From Rhodospirillaceae bacterium (GTDB taxonomy: Bacteria; Pseudomonadota; Alphaproteobacteria; TMED109), in the NCBI GenBank assembly GCA_902614225.1, contig CACMKJ010000005.1:1-39089 (forward strand): DNA of 39,089 nucleotides, given 5' to 3'. How positions within the stretch are numbered: position 1 is the first letter of the stretch; each line of letters begins with the position of its first letter. Positions 10,378 to 19,492 of this stretch are shown here, piece by piece. Made by a program: the position numbers and the translations under genes. The notes under the pieces were generated by a model. It worked only from the letters and a program-made list of their open reading frames with translations, made no database searches and was not told the origin of the DNA.

Positions 10378-11669
10378 ATGCTATTCTCAATTCTTATGAC
10401 GTTAACTTTAGTTTTAACTTTATCTAGTTTCTCAATTTTTTTAATAGTTGATATTAATTGTCTTTCTAAAATATTATGTGTAACAAATATCAATTGTACA
10501 TAACCTGATATTTTTTTTTCTAACTGAAACATATTACTTATAGATATTTTTTGCCTTTTAAAAAAACTAGTTATATCAGCTAATACGCCTGGTTTATCAA
10601 GAACACCTATTCTGAGATAAAATTTACCTTTTCTTTCATTAATATTTCCACCAATAAAAGACAGATTTTTTTCTTTTTTATACTCAAGCTTTCTTTGTTT
10701 ATAGTTTTCAAAGCTAATTATATCAGAAATAACAGATGCTGCGGTAGGCTTTTTTCCTGCTCCTTTTCCTATTAATAGAGTTTTTCCTACCATATCTCCC
10801 TCTAGTACCACAGAGTTTAATTCATTTTTTACTTTTGCCAGCAGACTATTCTTTGAAACCATGCAAGGATGAACACGTAATTGAATTATCTTATTTTTAA
10901 TATTAGATATTCCCAAAAGTAATATTGTATACCCTAACTTATGTCCCATTTCTAAATCTATATTTGATATTTTAGTTATTCCTTCTAAGTAAACATGCTT
11001 GCTTTTAAAATTAGTAGAAAAAATTAAATTAGTTAATAAAACAAGTTTATATGCAGTATCATTACCACTAATATCGTCATATGGATCAGCTTCAGCAAAA
11101 CCTGCATTTTGAGCATTTTTAAGAGCTGTATTGAACGATATCTTTTTCTCACTCATTTGAGATAAAATATAATTACACGTCCCATTTAAAATTCCATATA
11201 TATTAGAAATATTATCAGATAGCATCCTATTTTCTAAAACATTTATAATAGGTATAGCTCCAGCTACAGCAGCTTCAAAGCATATATTAACTGAATTTTT
11301 CTTTGCCAATTCAGATAGTTTTTCACCATGAACAGCTAAAAGAGCTTTATTGGCAGTAACAAGATGTTTTTTTCCTTTAAGCGTTTTATTTGCTATCTTT
11401 AATGCCATTCCTGAAGATCCTGCTATCAATTCTACTATTACATGAATATTTTTTACATCAATAATATCTAAAGGATTATTATACCACTTATATTTTTTTA
11501 CAGTAAAAGCTCTTTTTTTATTTTTACTTTTTGCTGAAATACCAAGAATATTAATTTCTAAATTATATTTTTTTTTAAAATAATTATTTTTTTTTTCTAA
11601 GGTTTCAACCACTCCACTGCCAACAGTTCCTAAACCTATTATGCCTATATTTAATTGTTTATTAACCAT
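10374..11669 (-). CDS. hom: Homoserine dehydrogenase with C-terminal ACT domain
   Basis: IGIIGLGTVGSGVVE; NGTCNYILSQM; AEADPYDDISGNDTAYKLVLL; C-terminal ACT-like DKPGVLADITSFF. Confidence 0.95.
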   Translation of the reverse strand: MVNKQLNIGIIGLGTVGSGVVETLEKKNNYFKKKYNLEINILGISAKSKNKKRAFTVKKYKWYNNPLDIIDVKNIHVIVELIAGSSGMALKIANKTLKGKKHLVTANKALLAVHGEKLSELAKKNSVNICFEAAVAGAIPIINVLENRMLSDNISNIYGILNGTCNYILSQMSEKKISFNTALKNAQNAGFAEADPYDDISGNDTAYKLVLLTNLIFSTNFKSKHVYLEGITKISNIDLEMGHKLGYTILLLGISNIKNKIIQLRVHPCMVSKNSLLAKVKNELNSVVLEGDMVGKTLLIGKGAGKKPTAASVISDIISFENYKQRKLEYKKEKNLSFIGGNINERKGKFYLRIGVLDKPGVLADITSFFKRQKISISNMFQLEKKISGYVQLIFVTHNILERQLISTIKKIEKLDKVKTKVNVIRIENSI

Positions 11670-12845
11670 TTAAAAGCTTAGATTATTTTTTATGTTTCTT
11701 GCTGCCTGCCTGATTCTTTGTTCATTTTCAACTAAGCTAATTCTAACATTTTTATCACCATATGATCCAAATCCAATACCAGGTGATACAGCCAATGATG
11801 CTTTTTTTAAAAGAACTTTAGAAAAATAAATACTACCTTTACTTAAATACTTTTTTGGAATAGGAGCCCAGGCGAACATTGTAGCTTCTGGGTTAGGAAT
11901 ATTCCATCCAACTCTTTTCATTGATTCTATTAAAACATCTCTTCTAGATTTATAAATTTTTCTTATATGACTTACATGTTCCTGTGAACTGTTTAATGCG
12001 GTAGCGGCTGCAACTTGAATAGGAGTGAAAGCCCCATAATCTAAGTATGACTTTATTCTTGCTAAAGCTGATATTAATATTTTATTACCACTAGCAAATC
12101 CTATTCTCCAGCCCGGCATATTATGAGTTTTACTCATTGAAGAAAACTCAACAGCTATGTTTTTTGCATCTTTTACTTGTAACAATGATGGAGGAGCTTT
12201 TTCATTAAAATAAATTTCTGAGTAAGCTATATCAGATAATATCCAAATATCATTTTTTTTACATATCTTTACTAATTCTTTATAAAAGGTTAATTCTACT
12301 ATTTTAGTTGTTGGATTATTAGGATAGTTTATTACTATAGCTTTAATTTTATTTTTATACTTATTTATAATCTTTACTAAGTTTTTTAAGAACAACTCTT
12401 CTTCTGTCATTCTAATTTGTTTTACTATTGCTCCTGCTATTAAAAAGCCATAGGGATGAATAGGATAGCTTGGATTTGGAACTAATATAATATCTCCCTT
12501 AGAAGTAATAGCAGAGGCCAAGTTAGCCAAACCCTCTTTAGAGCCTAAAGTTACAACTACTTCATCTTCAAAATTAAGTTTAACTCCAAATCTTCTTTTA
12601 TAGTAATTACAATGTGCCTTTCTTAAACCTAAAATTCCTTTAGAAACCGAATACCTGTGAGTTTTTCCGTTTTTAATAGTTTCTATTAGCTTATCAACAA
12701 TATGTTTGGGCGTACTATTATCAGGATTACCCATTCCTAAATCAATTACATCTCTTCCTTTTAACCTCTCCTTGGCCTTTAAATCGTTAATTTCAGCAAA
12801 GACGTAAGGTGGTAATAAAGATACCCTTTCAAACTTAGTTTTCAT
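11670..12845 (-). CDS. Class I/II PLP aminotransferase (AlaC/DapL-like)
   Basis: DLGMGNPDNSTP; NYPNNPTTKIV; SSMSKTHNMPGWRIGFASGN (PLP lysine context). Confidence 0.9.
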   Translation of the reverse strand: MKTKFERVSLLPPYVFAEINDLKAKERLKGRDVIDLGMGNPDNSTPKHIVDKLIETIKNGKTHRYSVSKGILGLRKAHCNYYKRRFGVKLNFEDEVVVTLGSKEGLANLASAITSKGDIILVPNPSYPIHPYGFLIAGAIVKQIRMTEEELFLKNLVKIINKYKNKIKAIVINYPNNPTTKIVELTFYKELVKICKKNDIWILSDIAYSEIYFNEKAPPSLLQVKDAKNIAVEFSSMSKTHNMPGWRIGFASGNKILISALARIKSYLDYGAFTPIQVAAATALNSSQEHVSHIRKIYKSRRDVLIESMKRVGWNIPNPEATMFAWAPIPKKYLSKGSIYFSKVLLKKASLAVSPGIGFGSYGDKNVRISLVENEQRIRQAARNIKNNLSF

Positions 12846-12854
12846 AAATCATGA

Positions 12855-13721
12855 TTAATTAGAAACAAAGAAAACTTCTACTCTTCTATTTACTGCCTCT
12901 CCAAACTCTTCTGCCTCTTCTTTTAATGGTTCTAAATCACCTTTACCAAATACTTCAATGTTACTACCATCTAAGCCTTTATTAATTAACATATTTTTAA
13001 TTGTTTGTGCTCTAGAAATAGATATCTCCATATTAATTCTCTTGCCTTCTACAGTTTCACTACCTGTTTTAGATGCATGCCCAACTAACCTTATTTTTTT
13101 TTCATCCTTAAACTTAACTATTTCTTCTAATACTTTGTCTGCATTATTATCAGGTATAACAGAATTATCAGGAAATTGAATTATTGCGACTTTGGTAATT
13201 TTTATATTATCAGTTAATGAGCCATCAATAATTGGTTGCTTTTTATCTACAGGTGGATCAGAATCTAATAACATTTTTGCAAGTTTAAATCTAATATTTT
13301 TTCTTACTTCTAAAACTGCAGATATATTTTTATTCTTTAACTGATCCTCTATTTTAGTATTATCTTTTTTATTTATTTCACTAACTTGAATATTATTATC
13401 ATCTGATTCACTACTTTGAATTTCATTGCTTTCACTTGCAAAAAAGTTCTCATCTATTTCTTCAAACTCAGGTTTAATTTGAGGCACATCATTGATATCT
13501 GGAAAGACTTCCTCTACTTCAACTTTTTCTTCAGTTGTTTCTTTACCACTAAATTCATCAATACTAACCTCTTTTTCATCAGGATTATCTTCTACATCAT
13601 CAAATAGCCATCTCTCGGTTTTATCAATTATTTTTGAGACATCCCAATCATTCATAGATGAGCAACTAATCATAAAAAAGGACAAGCAGATTAAAAATAA
13701 AGTATTTAAATAAAATTTCAT
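12855..13721 (-). CDS. OmpA-family C-terminal domain lipoprotein with acidic linker
   Basis: Lipobox-like N-terminus (FLICLSFFMISCSS), long Glu/Asp-rich linker, OmpA_C-like RLVGHASKTGS..ISISRAQTIKNMLINKG..NRRVEVFF. Confidence 0.8.
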   Translation of the reverse strand: MKFYLNTLFLICLSFFMISCSSMNDWDVSKIIDKTERWLFDDVEDNPDEKEVSIDEFSGKETTEEKVEVEEVFPDINDVPQIKPEFEEIDENFFASESNEIQSSESDDNNIQVSEINKKDNTKIEDQLKNKNISAVLEVRKNIRFKLAKMLLDSDPPVDKKQPIIDGSLTDNIKITKVAIIQFPDNSVIPDNNADKVLEEIVKFKDEKKIRLVGHASKTGSETVEGKRINMEISISRAQTIKNMLINKGLDGSNIEVFGKGDLEPLKEEAEEFGEAVNRRVEVFFVSN

Positions 13722-13730
13722 ATGATTATA

Positions 13731-14789
13731 TTAAGGCCAGATTGAATGTTGATCAAGTCCTAACTCTTCTGGCAGGTCAAACATCAAATTCATGTTTTGT
13801 ATAGCTTGGCCTGAGGCTCCTTTTAATAGATTATCAATTACTGAAGTAACAATAACATGATTTTTTTTATTATGTTGTAAAATTCCTATTCTACATAAAT
13901 TAGTACCAATTACGTCTGATATTTTAGGCATCTCTCCCAAATCATTAATTTGTATGAAGCTTTCATTCTCATAATATTTAAATAGAGTTTTTTGTATCAA
14001 CAAGGCATCTCCTTTTAAATATATAGTGCTTAATATACCTCTATTAATAGGTATCAGGTGTGGTGTAAATATTATGTTTACTTTTTTTGAAGTTTGATCA
14101 TAAATACAGCTTTCAATCTCAGGTATATGTCGATGATCTCCTCCACCATAAGCTTTAAAAGAATTATAATTTTCACTAAATAGTAGACCTTTTTTAGTGT
14201 TTCTTCCTGCACCAGATATACCTGACTTAGAGTCAACTATTATATCATTATTATAAATTATATTTTTTTTAATAAGTGGCAGAATTGGAATTAAAATTGA
14301 TGTTGGATAACAACCAGGACAGGCAATATATCTACTTCTTTTAATCTTATTTCTATTAAATTCTGTTAGACCATAAGTAAATTTTTTTAAATACTTTGGA
14401 TTTTTATGTCTTGTATAGTACTTTTCAAACAATTTAACATCTTTTATTCTAAAATCAGCTGAAAGATCAATTACCACTACGTTCTTTGGTATTAGGTGAA
14501 TAATACTATCTAAGTTTCCACTGGGCATGCAAGAAAAAACAATATCAATATTAGAAAAATTTGCAGCTTTTAGACTTTTTATTTTAGGTAAATTAATGTG
14601 AGATAAAGAAGAAAAGATTTCTGAAATTTGTTTTCCTTCGCTCTTGTTTCCAATTAATAGCTTAATTTTAACATTAGGGTGCTTGAGTATGATCCTTATA
14701 ATTTCGTGTCCTGTATATCCAGAAGGCCCCATAATAGCAACTTTTAAATCTGCTCTTAAAACAGATTTAAATTTTTTTTTTGAAATCAT
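13731..14789 (-). CDS. argC: N-acetyl-gamma-glutamyl-phosphate reductase
   Basis: VAIMGPSGYTGHEIIRIILKHP; CPGCYPTSILIPILPL; SGISGAGRNTK. Confidence 0.96.
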   Translation of the reverse strand: MISKKKFKSVLRADLKVAIMGPSGYTGHEIIRIILKHPNVKIKLLIGNKSEGKQISEIFSSLSHINLPKIKSLKAANFSNIDIVFSCMPSGNLDSIIHLIPKNVVVIDLSADFRIKDVKLFEKYYTRHKNPKYLKKFTYGLTEFNRNKIKRSRYIACPGCYPTSILIPILPLIKKNIIYNNDIIVDSKSGISGAGRNTKKGLLFSENYNSFKAYGGGDHRHIPEIESCIYDQTSKKVNIIFTPHLIPINRGILSTIYLKGDALLIQKTLFKYYENESFIQINDLGEMPKISDVIGTNLCRIGILQHNKKNHVIVTSVIDNLLKGASGQAIQNMNLMFDLPEELGLDQHSIWP

Positions 14790-14801
14790 TTTTTTAAAAG
14801 A

Positions 14802-15239
14802 TTATCTTTTGCTAAATTGATAACTTCTTCTAGCTTTTGCTTTACCGTACTTTTTTCTTTCAACAATTCTGGAATCTCTCGTAAGAAGTCCTTTACTTTT
14901 TAAATTTTTTCTTAAGTCTGGTTCAAACTTTACTAAGGCTCTTGCTATTCCATGTCTTATAGCTCCGGCTTGACCAGATAAGCCTCCTCCTACTACTGTA
15001 CACGTAATATCTATTTCTGATTTCCTCTGTGATAGAACTAGGGGTTGATTTAACAATATTCTGTGAGATTTTGAAGAAAAATATTTATTTTCTTCTTTAC
15101 CATTTATCTTAACTAAGCCTGTGCCTCTTTTTAACCAAACTCTAGCAATAGAAGATTTTCTCTTGCCTGTTGAATATGATCTACCTAATGAGTCCAACTT
15201 TTCTTCGTTAGTATCTTCTAAGATGTTATTTGCTTGCAT
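14802..15239 (-). CDS. rpsI: 30S ribosomal protein S9
   Basis: [19 protein letters not shown] ... [25 protein letters not shown]. Start placed at the internal Met (MQANN); the longer ORF reaches 15251. Confidence 0.97.
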   Translation of the reverse strand: MQANNILEDTNEEKLDSLGRSYSTGKRKSSIARVWLKRGTGLVKINGKEENKYFSSKSHRILLNQPLVLSQRKSEIDITCTVVGGGLSGQAGAIRHGIARALVKFEPDLRKNLKSKGLLTRDSRIVERKKYGKAKARRSYQFSKR

Positions 15240-15243
15240 AATT

Positions 15244-15705
15244 TCACCCAACTACATTCTTTTTATTTAATGTTTTAAAATCGATATTTTTTGGTTTTTG
15301 TGCGTCGTGTGGATGCTTGTTTTCGGAGTATACATGAAGTTTTTTAAACTGCTCTTTACCTAAGACTCCTTTAGGCAACATCCTTTTAACTGATAACTTT
15401 ATTAACTTCTCAGGCTTAGAGCTAGTTAAAATATCTTTATAAGAAGTTTCCTTTAATCCTCCCGGATAACCTGTATGCTTATAAAATATCTTCTGTTCTA
15501 ACTTGTTTCCAGTCATCTTTATATTTTTAGCGTTAATAACCACAAAATTGTCTCCACAATCTATATTGGGACAATAATTACTTTTATGCTTTCCCATGAG
15601 CCTAATTGCTAAGAAAGAAGCTAACCTTCCTAAAACTAGGTCAGTGGCATCAATTAAGTACCAATCTTTCTGTACGTTTTTTTTATTTACCCAAGTTGTT
15701 AACAT
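15244..15705 (-). CDS. rplM: 50S ribosomal protein L13
   Basis: [31 protein letters not shown]; ..[33 protein letters not shown]. Confidence 0.97.
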   Translation of the reverse strand: MLTTWVNKKNVQKDWYLIDATDLVLGRLASFLAIRLMGKHKSNYCPNIDCGDNFVVINAKNIKMTGNKLEQKIFYKHTGYPGGLKETSYKDILTSSKPEKLIKLSVKRMLPKGVLGKEQFKKLHVYSENKHPHDAQKPKNIDFKTLNKKNVVG

Positions 15706-15734
15706 ATTTTTTACAAATTAATATAGATATACGC

Positions 15735-15763
15735 TTTATTAAAAATAATCAATAGTTTATACT
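15735..15763 (+). promoter_or_regulatory. Possible sigma70-like promoter for the enoyl-CoA hydratase operon
   Basis: TATACT at 15758-15763 (good -10), 17-nt spacer, weak -35 TTTATT at 15735-15740, in one of the few sizeable intergenic gaps (divergent from rplM). Confidence 0.3.
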
Positions 15764-15793
15764 ATTTTTTTTAATAAAGTTATCAATGAAAAA

Positions 15794-16570
15794 ATGAGCT
15801 TAATAAATACTAAATTAGAAAAAGATAATATCTATATAATAGAACTTAATAATCCAAAAAAAAGAAATCCTCTTTCTTTAGAGTTAATTAAAAGTTTGCA
15901 AAATGAATTTGATGACATAAAAAAAAATAAACAAATAAAAGTCGTGATAATTCAGTCAACAGGACCTTCATTTTCTGCTGGTCATGATCTAACAGAGGTT
16001 AGAAAGTCAGCAAAATCTAAAATAAAGCTTTTAAACTTATTTAAAACCTGTAGTAAAATGATGTTATCAATTCGATATTTGCCACAACCAGTTATTGCGT
16101 GCGTTGATGGGATAGCTGCCGCTGCTGGATGTCAATTAGTAGCTAGTTGTGATCTTGCCTTTGCATCTAAAAATTCGTATTTTCAGACTCCAGGTGTGAA
16201 TATTGGCTTATTTTGCTCAACTCCTATGGTAGCTATATCAAGAAAAATATCCTCAAAAGATATGATGTATATGCTTCTTTCGGGAGAAAAAATTTCAGCC
16301 TTAGAAGCTGAAAAAATCAAACTTATCAATAAAGTGTTCCTAAAAAAAGCTTTAAAAAAAGAAGTTATAAATATTGCTAGTAAAATTACAAAAAAATCTA
16401 ACCAATCTATAAAGATTGGAAAATTAGCCTTTTACAATCAATTAGATATGAGTATAGAAAAAGCTTACGAATATACATCCCAAGTGATGACAAAAAATAT
16501 GGGATTTAATGATGCAAAAGAAGGAATAGAAGCATTTATTGAAAAAAGAAGTCCGAATTGGAAAAATTAG
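15794..16570 (+). CDS. Enoyl-CoA hydratase/isomerase family protein
   Basis: Crotonase fold: STGPSFSAGHDLTEV, PQPVIACVDGIAAAAGCQLVASCDLAFAS. Confidence 0.92.
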   Translation: MSLINTKLEKDNIYIIELNNPKKRNPLSLELIKSLQNEFDDIKKNKQIKVVIIQSTGPSFSAGHDLTEVRKSAKSKIKLLNLFKTCSKMMLSIRYLPQPVIACVDGIAAAAGCQLVASCDLAFASKNSYFQTPGVNIGLFCSTPMVAISRKISSKDMMYMLLSGEKISALEAEKIKLINKVFLKKALKKEVINIASKITKKSNQSIKIGKLAFYNQLDMSIEKAYEYTSQVMTKNMGFNDAKEGIEAFIEKRSPNWKN

Positions 16571-17067
16571 TGAATTTAAAAGATAATATTTCTTATGATG
16601 ACGATTATATCAAAGAAATTCTCTGTACCACCAAATCAATAGCTATAGTTGGCCTTAGTGATAAAGAAAATAGGCCAAGTAATTTTGCTGCTAAGTATTT
16701 AAAAAATAGAGGTTATAAAATTATCCCAATAAATCCGGTAACAGATAAAAAAATAATTTTGGGAGAAAAAGTATATAAAACTATTTCTGAATTAGAGTTT
16801 ATTCCTGATATGGTTGATTTATTTGTTAAAAAAGAAAAAATATTAGCGTTTGTTAAAGAAGCAATTAAAATTAAAACTAAAACAATATGGTTACAGTTAG
16901 GACTAATTGATAAAAAAAGTGAAAAAATTGCAAATTCTGCAAACATTAATTTTATAATGAATAGGTGTCCTAAAATAGAGTATGCTAAGTTTTCAGGTGA
17001 ATTAGGATGGGCTGGAGTAAATTCTAATGTAATTTCTAATAAGAGAATCCTACTAAAAAATGATTAA
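16558..17067 (+). CDS. CoA-binding (YccU-like) protein
   Basis: SIAIVGLSDKENRPSNFAAKYLKNRGYKIIPINP; IWLQLGLID; NRCPKIEY. Overlaps both neighbours by a few nt. Confidence 0.88.
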   Translation: MEKLVNLKDNISYDDDYIKEILCTTKSIAIVGLSDKENRPSNFAAKYLKNRGYKIIPINPVTDKKIILGEKVYKTISELEFIPDMVDLFVKKEKILAFVKEAIKIKTKTIWLQLGLIDKKSEKIANSANINFIMNRCPKIEYAKFSGELGWAGVNSNVISNKRILLKND

Positions 17068-18343
17068 AAAAAAAAAATCATATGGTTTTGCCACTAGAGC
17101 CATTCATGCAGGTGCTGCTCCTGAACCTATAACTGGAGCAAGAAATACACCTATCTATCAGACTACATCCTACGTTTTTAAAAATACAGAACATGCTGAA
17201 AGGCTTTTTAAACTAGAAGATTTTGGTTTCATTTATAGCAGATTAACTAATCCGACTGTTTCAGTACTAGAAGAAAGATTGGCTAATTTAGAAAGTAGTA
17301 GAGCAGCTGTGGCTTGCTCTTCTGGTCATGCATCTCAACAATTAGCATTTACAACTCTTTTAGGTAATAATGATCATTTCATAGCCTCAAATAAATTATA
17401 TGGTGGGTCAATTAATCAGTTTAATAAGACATTCAGAAATTTTGGTTGGGATTGCTCTTTTGTTGACCCTGATAATGTAAAAAACTTTGAAAATGAAATA
17501 AAAGATAATACAAAATTAATTTTTATAGAAACATTATCAAATCCAGATGGTTCAATAGTTGATATAGAAGCTGTTGCAAAAATAGCTAAAAAATATCATA
17601 TTCCTCTGGTAGTTGATAATACTTTGGCTACTCCTTTTCTTCATAACCCTGCAAATTGGGGTGCTAATATAATAACGCATTCTTTAACAAAATTTATTTG
17701 TGGGAATGGTACTAGTATGGGAGGAATTGTTATAGACTGTGGAAATTTTAATTTTCTAAAAGATAACAAATATCCTGGTTTAAGTGAGCCTAATCAGTCT
17801 TATAATAACATAAGATTTTCAGAAACCTTCGGAGATTTTGGTTTTGCTATGAAAGTAAAAGCAGATACATTAAGAGATCTTGGCTGTACTTTATCTCCTC
17901 AAAATGCTTTTTATATTTTAAATGGTATTGAAACCTTAAACTTAAGAATGAAAAAACATTCAGATAATGCGTTAATAGTAGCTAAATATTTGCAAAATCA
18001 TTCAAAGGTAAGTTCTGTTTCTTATGCTGGTTTAAAAAGTAATAAATATTATAATTTGGGAAAAAAATATTTTCCTTATGGAGTAGGATCAATTTTTACA
18101 ATTAAGCTAAAAAATGGCTATAAAGCATGTGTATCTATGGTAGAAAAAGCTAATTTATTATCACATGTTGCTAATGTGGGAGATACTAGAAGCTTAATTA
18201 TACATCCTGCATCTACAACTCATAGTCAACTTTCAGATGATGAAAAAATTAAGGCTGGAGCAGGACCAGATGTAATACGCCTATCAATTGGACTAGAAAA
18301 TGTTGAAGATATTATATTAGATATAGATAACTCTATAAACTAA
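17060..18343 (+). CDS. metY: O-acetylhomoserine aminocarboxypropyltransferase (sulfhydrylase)
   Basis: Cys/Met metabolism PLP family: FATRAIHAGAAPEPITGARNTPIYQTTSYVF; ITHSLTKFICGNGTSMGGIVID; VGDTRSLIIHPASTTHSQL. Confidence 0.93.
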   Translation: MIKKKKSYGFATRAIHAGAAPEPITGARNTPIYQTTSYVFKNTEHAERLFKLEDFGFIYSRLTNPTVSVLEERLANLESSRAAVACSSGHASQQLAFTTLLGNNDHFIASNKLYGGSINQFNKTFRNFGWDCSFVDPDNVKNFENEIKDNTKLIFIETLSNPDGSIVDIEAVAKIAKKYHIPLVVDNTLATPFLHNPANWGANIITHSLTKFICGNGTSMGGIVIDCGNFNFLKDNKYPGLSEPNQSYNNIRFSETFGDFGFAMKVKADTLRDLGCTLSPQNAFYILNGIETLNLRMKKHSDNALIVAKYLQNHSKVSSVSYAGLKSNKYYNLGKKYFPYGVGSIFTIKLKNGYKACVSMVEKANLLSHVANVGDTRSLIIHPASTTHSQLSDDEKIKAGAGPDVIRLSIGLENVEDIILDIDNSIN

Positions 18344-18745
18344 TTAATCTTTTCTCCATATATCTTGATCTTTTGCTATAGATCCTCCGTCTATTAGCTC
18401 TATAAATCTGTCTGGTTCAAGACTAACCCAAAAAACAAAACAATCATCCTTAGCTGCGAATATATACCATTCATTCCTATCTAATAATGCCAGTAAAACT
18501 ACCTCATCAGCTATTAATTCTTTTTCTTCATTTGAAAATTTATTATAATTTTTTATAAATGCACTTCTAAGTGAATAATTCAATACTATTTCATTGAATA
18601 TAGGAAAATATTCTTTGGCTTCTTTTAATTTATTATCAAAGTTTTGACATTCTTCAGAATATAAACTAACAAAGGAGCTAAATAAAAAAAAAACTAGATT
18701 AACTATAATAAATTTTTTAGTATTTAAATTTATAAATGTATGCAT
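18344..18745 (-). CDS. Small exported protein of unknown function
   Basis: 133 aa; hydrophobic N-terminal segment (KKFIIVNLVFFLFSSFVSLYSEE); no family recognised. Low-complexity bias argues mildly for a real ORF, but no homology evidence was available. Confidence 0.55.
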   Translation of the reverse strand: MHTFINLNTKKFIIVNLVFFLFSSFVSLYSEECQNFDNKLKEAKEYFPIFNEIVLNYSLRSAFIKNYNKFSNEEKELIADEVVLLALLDRNEWYIFAAKDDCFVFWVSLEPDRFIELIDGGSIAKDQDIWRKD

Positions 18746-19480
18746 GAAAAAAATATAATCATAAAAACAAAAGATGGCAATTTAGATTGTAAAATTTTTA
18801 TAAATAGTAATATAAAAGCTCCTACTGTTATCTTTTATATGGACGCACCTGGAATTAGGGAAGAATTAAGAATTATGTGTAGAAGAATTTTAAAGAATGG
18901 TTATAACGTATTACTTCCTAACTTATTTTATAGAGTAGGCACAGAAGGAGACTATCCTTTTAACCAATTACTTTATAAAAAATCAAAAGAAGAATTAAAT
19001 AAAATGATTTCTACTATGAATAATACAACCAATAATATGATTATAGATGACACAAAAAATATTATTGATTATATCAATAATAATTTTGATAATCGTATTG
19101 GAATTGGTATCGTAGGATACTGTATGAGTGGAAGATTCGTTGTTAGCTGTGGGGCTTTTTATGCTGATAAAATTTCAGCAATTGCGTCTTTTTATGGAGT
19201 AGATATTCTTACTGAAAAAGATGATTCTCCTCACTTAATAGCTAATAAAATAAAAGGAGAACTATATTTGGCATTTGCAGAAAAAGATAAATGGGTACCT
19301 AAAGCTACCTTAAGCAAAATTAAAAAAAGTTTTTCTAAATATAAAAACTGTTTTATTGAAGTATATCCCTCAACAGATCATGGTTTTGCATTTCCAGAAA
19401 GAAATACTTATGTAAAAGAAGCAGCAGAAATACATTGGAAAAGATTAATTGAATTATTTGATAAAAATTTAAAAAAATAG
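18740..19480 (+). CDS. Dienelactone hydrolase family protein
   Basis: GIVGYCMSGRFVV (G-x-C-x-S/G nucleophile elbow), DHGFAFPER (catalytic His), AEKDKWVP (Asp region). Confidence 0.9.
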   Translation: MHEKNIIIKTKDGNLDCKIFINSNIKAPTVIFYMDAPGIREELRIMCRRILKNGYNVLLPNLFYRVGTEGDYPFNQLLYKKSKEELNKMISTMNNTTNNMIIDDTKNIIDYINNNFDNRIGIGIVGYCMSGRFVVSCGAFYADKISAIASFYGVDILTEKDDSPHLIANKIKGELYLAFAEKDKWVPKATLSKIKKSFSKYKNCFIEVYPSTDHGFAFPERNTYVKEAAEIHWKRLIELFDKNLKK

Positions 19481-19492
19481 TAATTTTATTTT

